Origin: Aphanomyces cochlioides
Taxonomy: Eukaryota > Oomycota > Saprolegniomycetes > Saprolegniales > Verrucalvaceae
Reading direction: 5' to 3'
NCBI GenBank assembly: GCA_019828595.1
Contig: JAHQRK010000012.1
Span: forward strand, 496,001 to 560,000
DNA: 64,000 nt
The notes under the pieces were generated by a model. It searched no databases and was not told the DNA's origin. It saw nothing but the letters and a program-made list of their open reading frames with translations. The translations under genes and the position numbers were made by a program. Shown one piece after another: positions 1 to 9,237 of this stretch (position 1 is its first letter; every line of letters begins with the position of its first letter).

Positions 1-1652
1 GTGGTAATGGCAGTGTCTTCAGCAATTGGGCGCAATATCACCTTGTCATGCAGTACCTCTCTCAAATGACGGAAGACCAAACGCTCGTGCTCTACTCTGG
101 ACACCCTCTCGGTCTTTTTCCAAGTTCCCCCGACTCTCCACGCGTTATCGTCACGAATGGTATGATGATTCCTAATTACTCGACTCGTGAAATGTACGAC
201 AAGCTCTATGCCATGGGTAACACTCAATACGGTCAAATGACTGCCGGAAGCTACTGCTACATTGGTCCTCAAGGTATTGTCCACGGCACGACGATCACTG
301 TGATGAATGCATGCCGCAAGTATCTCCAACGCGAAGACATGAAAGGCGTTGTGTATGTTTCCTCTGGTCTCGGTGGTATGAGTGGAGCTCAACCCAAAGC
401 AGGTGTGGTTGCTGGAATGATCTCAGTCACAGCTGAAGTCGACATGTCTGCCATCCAAAAACGCCATGCTCAAGGTTGGGTGAATGAAATTGCGTCGACG
501 TTGGACGAATGCCTCGACAAGATTCGTGAAGCTCGCAAGGAACAACAAGTTGTGTCGATCGCATACCACGGCAACGTCGTTGATCTCTGGGAAGCCCTTG
601 CCCATGCTGCTGACCAAGGCGAGATGCTTGTGGACTTGGGATCTGACCAAACGTCGCTGCACAACCCTTACAACGGTGGCTATTACCCAGTCCAATTGTC
701 CTTCAATGAATCCCTCGACATGATGGTGTTCGATCCTCCAAAGTTCAAGCAGCTCGTCCAGGAAAGTCTCGTGCGTCATGTCAATGCCATTAACCGTCTT
801 ACTGGTCATGGCATGTTCTTCTGGGACTATGGTAACTCGTTCTTGCTCGAAGCCAGCCGAGCTGGCGCTGATATCTTCAAGTCCAACCCAGAAGATGGAT
901 TCAAGTACCCAACTTACGTCCAAGACATCATGGGCGACATTTTCTCGCTTGGTTTCGGTCCTTTCCGATGGGTCTGTGCTTCGGGCGATCCTAATGACCT
1001 CCGCACCACGGATCGCATTGCTGCTCGCATCCTTGACGAATATTTGGCCAGTGCACCACCCCGCGTGGCAGCTCAACTGCGTGACAACCTCAAGTGGATC
1101 CAAGCTGCCGAAGAAAACCAATTGGTTGTCGGCACTCAAGCCCGTATTTTGTACGCGGATCGCTTCGCCCGGCAGTCCATTGCAGTGGCGTTCAACAAAG
1201 CCATCGCATCGGGAGAGCTCTCTGGCCCAGTTGTCTTGAGCCGTGACCATCACGATGTCAGTGGCACGGACAGTCCATACCGTGAAACCTCGAACGTCAC
1301 TGATGGATCCATGTTTACCGCCGATATGGCGATTCACAACGTGATCGGCGATGCCTTCCGTGGTGCCACTTGGGTTGCTATCCACAACGGTGGAGGCTGT
1401 GGCTGGGGTGAAGTCATCAACGGAGGCTTTGGCATGGTCCTTGATGGTTCCAACGCCGCCGAACGCAAAGCCGCCACCATGTTGCGATGGGACGTCAACA
1501 ATGGTGTCGCACGCCGCGCTTGGGGTCGCAACGACAATGCCATTTTTGCCATGGAGCGCGAAATGGAAGTCGACCCGTTGCTCAAGGTCACTCTCCCTCA
1601 AGCTACCGACGACGACTTGATCAAATCTGTGTGCGAGGCTACGTTCACGTAG
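1..1652 (+). CDS. UROC1: Urocanate hydratase (urocanase), 5' end outside the window
   Basis: Urocanase converts urocanate to imidazolone propionate, the second step of histidine breakdown, using tightly bound NAD+ as an electrophile; the enzyme is cytosolic. The frame is open from base 3 with no stop, and the residues before the first in-window Met (base 48) read GNGSVFSNWAQYHLVMQYLS, a core urocanase stretch. The gene therefore starts upstream and this Met is not the start. About 550 of the usual ~670 residues are present. The family signature is seen as GFGPFRWVCASGDPND, with the conserved Cys codon at 975-977. The C-terminal part has the Gly-rich NAD-binding segment HNGGGCGWGEVINGG. The stop is TAG at 1650-1652. 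No intron is apparent in this part. A 422-codon frame on the other strand is a shadow. Confidence 0.95.
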   Translation, partial: GNGSVFSNWAQYHLVMQYLSQMTEDQTLVLYSGHPLGLFPSSPDSPRVIVTNGMMIPNYSTREMYDKLYAMGNTQYGQMTAGSYCYIGPQGIVHGTTITVMNACRKYLQREDMKGVVYVSSGLGGMSGAQPKAGVVAGMISVTAEVDMSAIQKRHAQGWVNEIASTLDECLDKIREARKEQQVVSIAYHGNVVDLWEALAHAADQGEMLVDLGSDQTSLHNPYNGGYYPVQLSFNESLDMMVFDPPKFKQLVQESLVRHVNAINRLTGHGMFFWDYGNSFLLEASRAGADIFKSNPEDGFKYPTYVQDIMGDIFSLGFGPFRWVCASGDPNDLRTTDRIAARILDEYLASAPPRVAAQLRDNLKWIQAAEENQLVVGTQARILYADRFARQSIAVAFNKAIASGELSGPVVLSRDHHDVSGTDSPYRETSNVTDGSMFTADMAIHNVIGDAFRGATWVAIHNGGGCGWGEVINGGFGMVLDGSNAAERKAATMLRWDVNNGVARRAWGRNDNAIFAMEREMEVDPLLKVTLPQATDDDLIKSVCEATFT

Positions 1653-2468
1653 GATAAATGTAATGGACAATGTCGTTCGAAGTGAACCCACGTGGATCTT
1701 TACCCTTCATTGCACAAACATACACCTGGTTCTTCTCTCACTTGCATTGCAGCGTGCCGGTCTCCGAAGTCCACCGCACTCTCTGGGGATGGGCTTCGTT
1801 GGACAACCTACGACCCTCAAAGCCCGATGCATTCCTTGTAGTAGGCTCATAAACTCGGAGCCACCGCCATTGCGACAGCGATTACGCGCCAGGCATGACT
1901 GCAATCGACACCAGAATCTATTGATAGTTGTTGCTTCGGTCGCTCTCAACGATGTGTGCACGTTTCGGAATGCGTTGGAGGCTTCCACTACCGTAGAGCT
2001 TTCAAGTCGAGCAATTATCGACAGTTTTCACCACCGAGATCGCACAAAACCTCTCGATTGCCAGATTCAGCCAGTCTCAGTAGGCTTGCCGATCCGCTAA
2101 ATAGAGCGCGGCTGGATATGCTACGCTAGCGTCGCTATGACTTGAGGCACCAGTCGATTGTGGATTATCGTCGACGTCCTGTCCGACTTATCTGTTCAAG
2201 AGGGCTCGCGCAGAAACATGGCCTTGCTAGTGCATAAATACGTCAACTGTATTTTTATACAGGTTTTGAATAAAAATATTGTATTAGACATGCTATTTAT
2301 ATCTAATAAAATAAATTTGATTTAAAGAGTGAAAAAAATCGTCCCAGCGACACGCACAATACAAATGTCAAGTGGTTTTGATTGGTTGGGCTTTTAGACT
2401 TGAAGTTTGTATACTGTCGGTTCTATGGTCGAAGTTACTTTGCGATTTCTCCTTTCGCCAGCACCATC
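1653..2468. other. Intergenic region, no supported gene
   Basis: Open frames of up to 145 codons exist here on both strands (for example 1663-2100 forward), but none has a recognisable domain or clear splice partners. From about 2240 to 2335 the DNA is strongly AT-rich, as expected for a terminator/promoter zone. A CCAAT box in reverse orientation (ATTGG, 2381-2385) lies about 85 bp upstream of the COX6B start and is the only promoter-like element I can point to. Confidence 0.5.
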
Positions 2469-2762
2469 ATGGAAAGCAAGGACGACTTGAAGACGACGCC
2501 CGTGGATCCTCGTTTCCCCACCCAAAACCAAACGCAACACTGCTGGTACAAATTAGGCGATTGAAAGGCGCGTGTATTGATGTGCGTGTGTGGCTGTAGG
2601 GTGAGATACAACGAATGGGCGTTGTGCCTCAAGAAGAACGACGACGATGAAGATGCGTGCAAGCCTTTGCGTCAATACGCCAAGTCGCTCTGCCCTGGCT
2701 CGTGGATCGAAAAGTGGGACACGGAACGCGATGAAGGCAACTTCTCCGGCGTGCAAAAGTAA
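2469..2762 (+). CDS. COX6B: Cytochrome c oxidase subunit 6B (COX6B/Cox12)
   Basis: Small subunit of respiratory complex IV on the intermembrane-space side of the inner mitochondrial membrane. Two exons, 2469-2545 and 2600-2762, with a 54 bp GT-AG intron (2546-2599), encode 79 residues, the normal family size. The N-terminal half carries the family words DPRFPTQNQTQHCW. After splicing the first helix reads CWVRYNEWALC, restoring the C-x9-C spacing that would be lost without the intron. The second helix has C-x10-C (CKPLRQYAKSLC), followed by WIEKWD and a short tail. These twin cysteine motifs form the CHCH fold that is oxidised by the MIA import pathway. The start ATG is the first in frame after an AT-rich leader. 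Confidence 0.92.
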
Positions 2763-3253
2763 ATTCACGTCTGTGCGTAAGAGAGGAACATGCGCGTGTG
2801 TGTAAATGCGCAGGCATTTAGAACTCTTATCCTGGTCTTAAACATGCAATATTCATTTGGAATACACTCGACCCACGAGCGCAGGTGCACAATCCGATAC
2901 AGATCACCTCCACGGCAAGTTTACTCAAAGCCACAGCCTTGAAAAATGGCGCGGTTCGAACACGACTTCAGGTCGAGCCTATTACGAAGTGGCGCATTTA
3001 CTCGACATGAGAACTGTTACAAAATAAACACGCCTCATGCAAGCTCTCCATGCTATCGAGGGCTTTGATTCCTTGCACAACGAGTGGTGAGTTGCTTGGC
3101 ATTTGCTCCCTTTCATTTCTCGGAGGTGGCGTTCCTTGGCTCGAAGTGTCGTGGCGTGTCGGTTTGAGGGGTGTAGGGGGTAGGAATGGACTTAGAGGTT
3201 TAAGTTGTTGGGGTTGAAGGGTTTATCAATTTTGAAATTTCAGATCTGATGTC
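2763..3253. other. Spacer with possible unassigned exons and a G-rich tract
   Basis: Between about 2860 and 3010 two overlapping forward frames look protein-like, one ending at a TGA at 3010 and one at a TAA near 3027. A 17-codon open piece followed by a good donor (GTGAGT, near 3088) begins near 3037. I could not join these into one model, so they may be 5' exons of the next gene or a decayed gene. A G-rich run with the word AGGGGTGTAGGGG sits at 3167-3179. The same 13-mer recurs at 30149-30161. Confidence 0.35.
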
Positions 3254-5063
3254 ATGATCGCAACAAGCTCTCCGAGGCGATGGAATGCATCAATGCGGAG
3301 CAATCAAGGCCAGAGGATGTGCAGTCTCTGCACCAAATATGGAGTTCTTGCAGTTGCGTTGGGTGGGTTTGTCGATTTGTACGTCGTGCAGACTGAAAGC
3401 CCCAAGGAACAAGTTGAAGAGCCAAGTGAGGAGGCCCATCTTCCGTTTGCGGAGCAATTGTGTATCCAATCCTACCTACATGAAGCCTGGAATGACACAG
3501 ATATCGTTGTCACGTGTGTCCATTTCGTAGGCAATACTTTGCTGGTTGGTGCTCTGGTATTCGGCCCAACGATGGCGTCACAGGTTTCTTTAATTGGTTT
3601 TCGGATCTTTGGTGGATTGACATCCGTGGCTGTGCATCATGCATTTACAACGACATTGGCTGAAGCTATGGGAGCTCCAATAATCGCAATCGAGTCCATG
3701 GATATATCGGGTGCGCTGCTCTTATTTGACAAGAATTCAGCGATTGGCGTTGTCGAATGGATGGATCGATGTACCTCAGTGCGCGTTCGTGCTTTGCTTC
3801 TACATTTCTTGAAAGCTGACTACATTAGTAGGTGCAAGTGATTTCAAGTCCACACGTCTTGTCTCCACTGACCGCGCTGTCATATTACAACGATGGAGCT
3901 ACTCGATTCATCGCGCTCTCGCATGCGTCAGGCTTGGACGTCTTGAGCTACCACAAGAACACCAAAGTCGAGCCAAAGAAGCATTGGATCCAAGCGTGCT
4001 CAGTCGTCTATTCAAAGCGTGGTTCGAACCAACAAAGCGCGAGATCAAGCGTAATTTCTGGTAGATGTGCTGTATTCAGCTCTGGCGTGGACTGCGACTC
4101 AACCACCAACGCTTTGTGCTGCTGGCACCACGTCGGGCTCGCTCAGCGTAAGATACATCAGTAAGTCACTTTGAAGTTTCATCGTCGTAGATGTTCGAAG
4201 TACACAAGTCAACTCTAGCTCTCGTCCAAGTTAAGACGTGAAGTGCCGTCGAAGCCTAAGCCTCTGTAGACATATCCAAGCCGTCAGAAGGTGGCCAGCT
4301 CGATTCATTACCTCTTGCCATTACGTGACAAAGTGATCGCATTGTCAAAGTCCGAGTACGTTGTGTGGCCGCTTCCACCACCGTCGTTGATGGAAGCGAT
4401 GGACGTGCCAGTCGTCGAGGTCGTGTTGAGTTCAATCCATAGCTTCATATCTCTGCTAGGTGGAACCAGGTGAGGAGCTCCGTGGCGCAGCTATTTGGAC
4501 ATCGGATGGAATACATGGCGGGGCCATCAGCCTTTGCTGGCTTACGAATGCTTCCTGGAGCTGTGACGTCTACACGAACGAGACGAACGAAAACCCAGAG
4601 AGTCCAAGGAGCTGCTCCGACGACGTTGTCGAGAAAGAGATTGCTGTTGAAGAAACGTGAGTGGATTTCCTCTCGGACGCGGTGTTTCATCGAGACAGTA
4701 GACCGCCATGGCCAATGCGAACTGACACATCCGTCGAGCGCCGATATGCATTGCCTCAATGCATTCCATCGACAAGACATGCCAAGGAGCCACAAATGTG
4801 GACCAAACAAGCGTATCGCCATGTAAGTCATGTCGTCTGGACTGAAGGATTGCATGGATGAGTAGAGACTGGAGCAATTGCAACTACGAGTGGATGCCAT
4901 GAGTCGAACCGTCCGTGGACTCCACGAGTCGTTTCGACTATTTACTCAAGACGTGAACGACCACATGGCAACCATCACATTGGCGTTGCAACGAGCTCAG
5001 TCAAGTGGCCGCAAATATGACGAGCCAGCCGCTGCTACAACAGCGGAAGGAGTCAGCAATTAG
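3254..5063 (+). CDS. Multi-exon WD-repeat-like protein with C-terminal coiled coil (model uncertain)
   Basis: Not identified with certainty. Coding-like pieces run through the whole interval but shift frame, implying several short introns. One piece near 4065-4155 reads like a WD40 blade (DVLYSALAWTATQPP followed by LCAAGTTSGSLSVRY). Another near 4330-4370 reads VIALSKSEYVVWPLP. The best-supported junction is the last: intron 4823-4865 (GTAAGT...TAG) joins to the final exon 4866-5063. That exon encodes a 65-residue helical tail beginning RLEQLQLRVDAMSRTVRG and ends in TAG. A beta-propeller plus C-terminal coiled coil is seen in NEDD1 (gamma-tubulin recruitment) and in Nup88. Either could fit, and neither is shown. 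The 5' end is open: the Met at 3254 may not be the true start. Confidence 0.4.
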
Positions 5064-5185
5064 CTCGCGCTGAGTGCCGACACGACAGGTATAGCCGCGA
5101 TGTCTTTCATGAGCAACATACTATTAGTCGCGAAGAAACAAAGACTTTGGTCATTCACAACATGCACGAGTCTATCTGCTCTTAT

Positions 5186-5806
5186 CTAGTCGTCCTGGCG
5201 CTCGGCTATCATCGAGCGGATGAGAGCTTTCGTTTCGTCCAACTCGGCTTGCATTGTGTTGACAAACGAGATCACATCCACGAGCGTCGACCGAACTTCG
5301 CTCTCCGACATGCGATCGATCGCTTTCGCATTCAACTTGCGCACACGACGCCGACGTTGGATCGCGCCAAGTCTGTCGACGTGGCCACGAATGAACTCTG
5401 GATGGGAAAACTCAAACGCGGCACCTCCAACCTTGACGCGTTGGAAGCGATACGAGTTGAGTTGGCGACAAAAGCTGTCAAACTTGATGGCGTTGAAGTA
5501 CTGTGGCAAGTAGACCGACTCGAACGCTTTGAGATCGACGATCGCAAACGCCGCGCCGTCTTTTATCCACGTCGCAATGGATGGCGAGCATGCTTCAAGC
5601 ATACCGTAGAGACGTTCAAGGTACGATGCACTTCTCTCGTTGTTGTCCATTGAATCCGCAGCAGTGGTGGTCGTCATAAAGTGGACAGGAGATGATCCCT
5701 CCACGGATGCCATGTCGTCGTTGTCGCTGGATGGATGGTCATCAAATGTGAACATGGCGTCTTTGAGAAAGTCCGACATGTCGTCGTACGAAGTCTGGTT
5801 GTTCAT
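5186..5806 (-). CDS. HSF-type DNA-binding protein, left copy
   Basis: A 206-residue transcription-factor-like protein, intronless. An acidic, Ser/Asp-rich N terminus (about residues 1-55) leads into an HSF-type winged helix at roughly 60-150. That domain carries the family pattern: leucine-rich first helix, WIKDGAAFAIVDLKAFESVY, then LPQYFNAIKFDSFCRQLNSY (recognition helix) and FEFSHPEFIRG. A C-terminal helical segment (about 165-205) with spaced Leu/Val could form the trimerisation coiled coil. The protein is short; classical HSFs of 400 or more residues have a longer activation region. Only a helix-turn-helix domain with a short oligomerisation tail is present, so it may compete with or modulate longer HSFs. 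It is identical in sequence to the copy at 6361-6981 and points away from it. Confidence 0.85.
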   Translation of the reverse strand: MNNQTSYDDMSDFLKDAMFTFDDHPSSDNDDMASVEGSSPVHFMTTTTAADSMDNNERSASYLERLYGMLEACSPSIATWIKDGAAFAIVDLKAFESVYLPQYFNAIKFDSFCRQLNSYRFQRVKVGGAAFEFSHPEFIRGHVDRLGAIQRRRRVRKLNAKAIDRMSESEVRSTLVDVISFVNTMQAELDETKALIRSMIAERQDD

Positions 5807-6360
5807 GAGTGGAAGAACGGAAGGTGGTCAAGGAGTGAAAATGTGAAATAGATCGATCTCGATGCTGCTGCTGGCTGCTGCTGCTTGAGATGGATGAGTC
5901 GATGGTACGTCGATGCATCCTAGCCGCTTGGGAGCTTTCTCTCTCTTGAAAGAGAGACGATCGTGGAGAATTATGCCAGTGTCAAACTCCCTACAGTATG
6001 AAAATGTGACGAAATCTCGACTTTCACCATGGAAGAGTTGCCTGAGGCGATGAGTAATGTGGATTGATGCCAGTTTGAAAAACATTGCGACCAATCCATC
6101 GATCAATTCATTGAGATCGCCTCAGGCAACTCTTCCATGGTGAAAGTCGAGATTTCGTCACATTTTCATACTGTAGGGAGTTTGACACTGGCATAATTCT
6201 CCACGATCGTCTCTCTTTCAAGAGAGAGAAAGCTCCCAAGCGGCTAGGATGCATCGACGTACCATCGACTCATCCATCTCAAGCAGCAGCAGCCAGCAGC
6301 AGCATCGAGATCGATCTATTTCACATTTTCACTCCTTGACCACCTTCCGTTCTTCCACTC
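5807..6360. promoter_or_regulatory. Shared symmetric promoter region between the two HSF genes
   Basis: The 554 bp between the two start codons is itself palindromic except for the 64 bp spacer at 6052-6115, so each gene has the same 245 bp leader/promoter immediately upstream. Within each arm there is a CAG/CTG-rich run (5861-5886 and its mirror 6281-6306), an 11-12 bp internal dyad around CTCTCTTGAAAGAGAG (mirror near 6213-6228), and the element GGAAGAGTTGCCTGAGGCGAT next to the spacer. GAA/TTC units resembling heat-shock-element halves occur (for example CTTGAAAG), but I see no clean set of three alternating nGAAn units. Autoregulation is possible but unproven. Confidence 0.5.
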
Positions 6361-6981
6361 ATGAACAACCAGACTTCGTACGACGACATGTCGGACTTTC
6401 TCAAAGACGCCATGTTCACATTTGATGACCATCCATCCAGCGACAACGACGACATGGCATCCGTGGAGGGATCATCTCCTGTCCACTTTATGACGACCAC
6501 CACTGCTGCGGATTCAATGGACAACAACGAGAGAAGTGCATCGTACCTTGAACGTCTCTACGGTATGCTTGAAGCATGCTCGCCATCCATTGCGACGTGG
6601 ATAAAAGACGGCGCGGCGTTTGCGATCGTCGATCTCAAAGCGTTCGAGTCGGTCTACTTGCCACAGTACTTCAACGCCATCAAGTTTGACAGCTTTTGTC
6701 GCCAACTCAACTCGTATCGCTTCCAACGCGTCAAGGTTGGAGGTGCCGCGTTTGAGTTTTCCCATCCAGAGTTCATTCGTGGCCACGTCGACAGACTTGG
6801 CGCGATCCAACGTCGGCGTCGTGTGCGCAAGTTGAATGCGAAAGCGATCGATCGCATGTCGGAGAGCGAAGTTCGGTCGACGCTCGTGGATGTGATCTCG
6901 TTTGTCAACACAATGCAAGCCGAGTTGGACGAAACGAAAGCTCTCATCCGCTCGATGATAGCCGAGCGCCAGGACGACTAG
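6361..6981 (+). CDS. HSF-type DNA-binding protein, right copy
   Basis: Identical 206-residue product to the left copy, transcribed in the opposite direction from the same symmetric spacer. The HSF domain again shows RQLNSYRFQRVKVGG and HPEFIRG, where animal and yeast HSFs have RQLNxYGF followed by the wing. The Gly of the usual RQLNxYGF is replaced by Arg. The stop TAG (6979-6981) lies 42 bp inside the outer palindrome edge. An unassigned reverse-strand reading frame may end at 6978, so the 3' ends would touch. No disabling change is visible in either copy, so on sequence alone both should be functional. Confidence 0.85.
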   Translation: MNNQTSYDDMSDFLKDAMFTFDDHPSSDNDDMASVEGSSPVHFMTTTTAADSMDNNERSASYLERLYGMLEACSPSIATWIKDGAAFAIVDLKAFESVYLPQYFNAIKFDSFCRQLNSYRFQRVKVGGAAFEFSHPEFIRGHVDRLGAIQRRRRVRKLNAKAIDRMSESEVRSTLVDVISFVNTMQAELDETKALIRSMIAERQDD

Positions 6982-7430
6982 ATAAGAGCAGATAGACTCG
7001 TGCATGTTGTGAATGACCAAAGTTCATCGTTTGCTATAGCTACGTCGTCTTGAGAGGAAGTTGCAAAATGAGATATGCTTGTCATTTCCCGACACGACTT
7101 CAGCGTCAAGTTGACGGCAAACCTGAGCCACAATTAGCACAGCCACGGCCTTTTTCTCTACCTCGTTGCGGCCATGATGGCATCAGGCATGGAGAAGATC
7201 AAGTCGAAGCGTCTCTGAGCTCCGAGGGGATGGTTTATAGCACCTTCTATCGCCTTATTGAGCTCCATACATCGGCGATGCAAGTGCTTCTTGATGGATA
7301 ATGGAGTGAATGCGGTAGAGTTCATTGTAGACGCCAAATGAGAGATAGAATGCAGCGCAAGGGAGAGATAGTGCGCTTGGACGTGGCGAACATCCGTCGC
7401 GACATCATGTTTGAGCATTTTGTATGGCAA
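6978..7430 (-). CDS. Possible small reverse-strand gene reading into the palindrome (uncertain)
   Basis: A reverse-strand frame runs from about 7430 (first ATG near 7418) to 7161, ending ...MPDAIMAATR. If a GTAGAG...CAG intron of about 45 bp is removed near 7160-7115, the frame continues through FAVNLTLKSCREMTSISHFA and crosses the outer palindrome edge at 7023. It then stops at 6978-6980, abutting the HSF stop. I do not recognise the product and the intron is only a prediction. If real, its last dozen or so codons are palindrome-derived, meaning the duplication may have truncated or re-tailed a resident gene. It could equally be chance open sequence. Confidence 0.25.
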
Positions 7431-7470
7431 ATGGCGTTGATTGGCAGCTTATCCGGTTGGTGGGATCAAC

Positions 7471-9162
7471 ATGGCTCGGAAACGAAAGCAAGCGGCTGTG
7501 ACGCCGCCGATTGACGCGCGCTGGCACGTCCAAGGACCTTCAGGGCGAAAGTATATCGTTCTCGATAGACGCAAGGATGAAATTACTCCCAGGATGGTAT
7601 GTAAGACCGCTGTCTTGACGGGAATTCACTCTTGGACGGTCTAGTGGAATGCGATTGAAGCGTTTGAGGACAACCATCTCTCGAGCTCCACGCAAGTCGT
7701 CGAGTCGCAAGCAGTCGTGGAATACCAGGATATATGCCCAGAAAGCCCAGAAGCGAGTGGCAACAGCGCCGAGATCGAACAACTGTCGGTCCAGCCGTCC
7801 AATGAATTCCAGAACGACGACGAATGGTGTCCTGCAAGTCCAGAATCGCCGACTCCACTCGACACACAGCCTCCACCGAGCATGTCCATGTCTGCTACGA
7901 ATACAAGCAGCTTGGTGTCGTCCACCCCGCTGTCAAATCCTCATTCGGTGCTCAAGGAAACCCCTGACGACACACAGATGACTCCCGACGCGCCATGCAC
8001 CGCGGCTTCTCCGTTCTCCAATTCGTACAGCGCCGTGGATCCAAGCAGCGCAGCGTCTCCGTCCCGTCTGTCCCTCACGTTAAGTGCGACCCCATTGAGC
8101 AGTCCAAGCTTTCCAGCGCGGCGTTCAAGCGCGCTGTCATCGTCGCTGAAAGAAACCACGCAGGATTCACAGGTCGCTCCTTCTTTCACTCCATCAAATG
8201 CGAGCAGCCCGTCGTCTCCAGCGTCGTATGCCTTCACAGCGCCGACTCCGAAAACGCCGACTTTGGCGTCAAGCGCACTGTCGCTGCTGCACGAAACGCC
8301 AGAAGTCGCGCGAGATGCGCCTCCAAGCCAGTCGTCCATGGCGCAGAGAGCTGCGAATGCAAGCAGTCTGTCGTCGCCTACACCGCCACGAGGGACTCAA
8401 TTGTCCTTGCAAGAAACCCACGTCGATGCGCATGTTGCGTCTGGAATCTTCTTCTCTGCTGCCAGCACACCTACGTCCCGAGATAGCGCGAGGCCATCTT
8501 GGCCGCCTCCGCCATCAACGACGCAAGTTGCGCCACATGCAACGCAGCTAGACTCTCAAGCTGCTCCGTCCTTGACAAGTCGACGCTCTCCAACTCACTC
8601 CATGGCGAAAGCGACGCAGTTGGACACGATCGCAGCTTCTTCCTCCTTCCCAGCAACGAGTCGAAGTCCGCGCTCGTCCACGCAGACGTCCAATGCGCCG
8701 CCGTCCATCTTGCACCAAACGCAGCTCGACACTCAAGCCGCGTCGGGCTTGTCGCTCACCGCAACCAACGTCAGCGCTGGCTTGCCGTCCGCGACGCCCT
8801 CTGTCGTGTATTCGAACGCCAGCGGGGAATTGCCAAGTGACGCCGCAAGTACGCCGCAGTTTCTCGATGTCCTCCATGGCCAAGAGAGCCGCCGCCAGGC
8901 GTCAATCCCGTCAGAGGAAGTACCGCCGTCGCAGCATTTGGATGCCGTGCAAGTCTTGGTTTCTCTCTCGGAAGACTGTCCAAGCATCGCGTCGTGGCTT
9001 CGACATGAAGGCGATCTCTCGCTGCCAGACAACGACAGCTTGGAAACGACGGAAGACGTCGCCTTGGCTCAACGCACGACCGCGTCCTCCGCGCCGCCGC
9101 TCCATGACCACAAGATCGATGTACATGTCTTCCAACCGCGAATCTCACAATGCCATGGCTAG
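7471..9162 (+). CDS. Ser/Thr/Pro-rich low-complexity protein with degenerate ETxxD repeats
   Basis: Two exons, 7471-7596 and 7645-9162, with a 48 bp intron (GTATGT...TAG), give about 547 residues. The N terminus is basic (MARKRKQ) and followed by a compact segment, RWHVQGPSGRKYIVLDRRKD, which may be the only folded part. The rest is disordered-looking and dominated by Ser, Thr, Pro, Ala. At irregular spacing (76-195 bp) there are about seven related units such as LKETPDDTQM, LKETTQDSQV, LHETPEVARD, LQETHVDAHV, ATQLDSQAAP and HQTQLDTQAA. The last 100 residues (LVSLSEDCPSIASWLRHEGD onward) are more ordered in composition. I do not recognise a family. Candidate roles are a nuclear scaffold or phospho-regulated linker; this is inference only. 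Confidence 0.6.
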
Positions 9163-9237
9163 GCGTGGCCGCTTTCCTTGCGCCGTCGCTGCCATCTCAC
9201 ACCGCCATCGAGTACGTTTTCGTCCAGTTGAATCGAG

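Larger units (their letters stand above)
5144..7023. repeat. Large near-perfect palindrome: 908 bp arms, 64 bp spacer
   Basis: Bases 5144-6051 are the reverse complement of 6116-7023; paired positions sum to 12167. I compared the arm ends, the 205 bp next to the spacer, and the translations of overlapping frames through the rest, and found no difference. Symmetry stops at 6051/6116, leaving the unique spacer 6052-6115, and at the outer ends 5144 and 7023. Flanks on the two sides are unrelated, and no target-site duplication or terminal repeat typical of a transposon is seen. Each arm holds one complete HSF gene, its 5' leader, promoter region and about 42 bp beyond its stop. Either this is a very recent inverted duplication or one kept identical by gene conversion, or it is an assembly fold-back. 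The different outer flanks argue against the simplest fold-back artefact. Confidence 0.95.

Noticed and set aside
423..1691. A 422-codon reverse-strand frame opposite urocanase
   Set aside because: Urocanase is unmistakable on the forward strand; the reverse frame has no domain and arises from codon bias.
5147..5653. A 168-codon frame antisense to the HSF gene, mirrored at 6514-7020
   Set aside because: It lies fully inside the HSF coding region, shows no domain, and is present twice only because of the palindrome.
5144..7023. Palindrome as a transposable element with terminal inverted repeats
   Set aside because: No transposase, no target-site duplication, and the repeats occupy nearly the whole unit rather than its ends.
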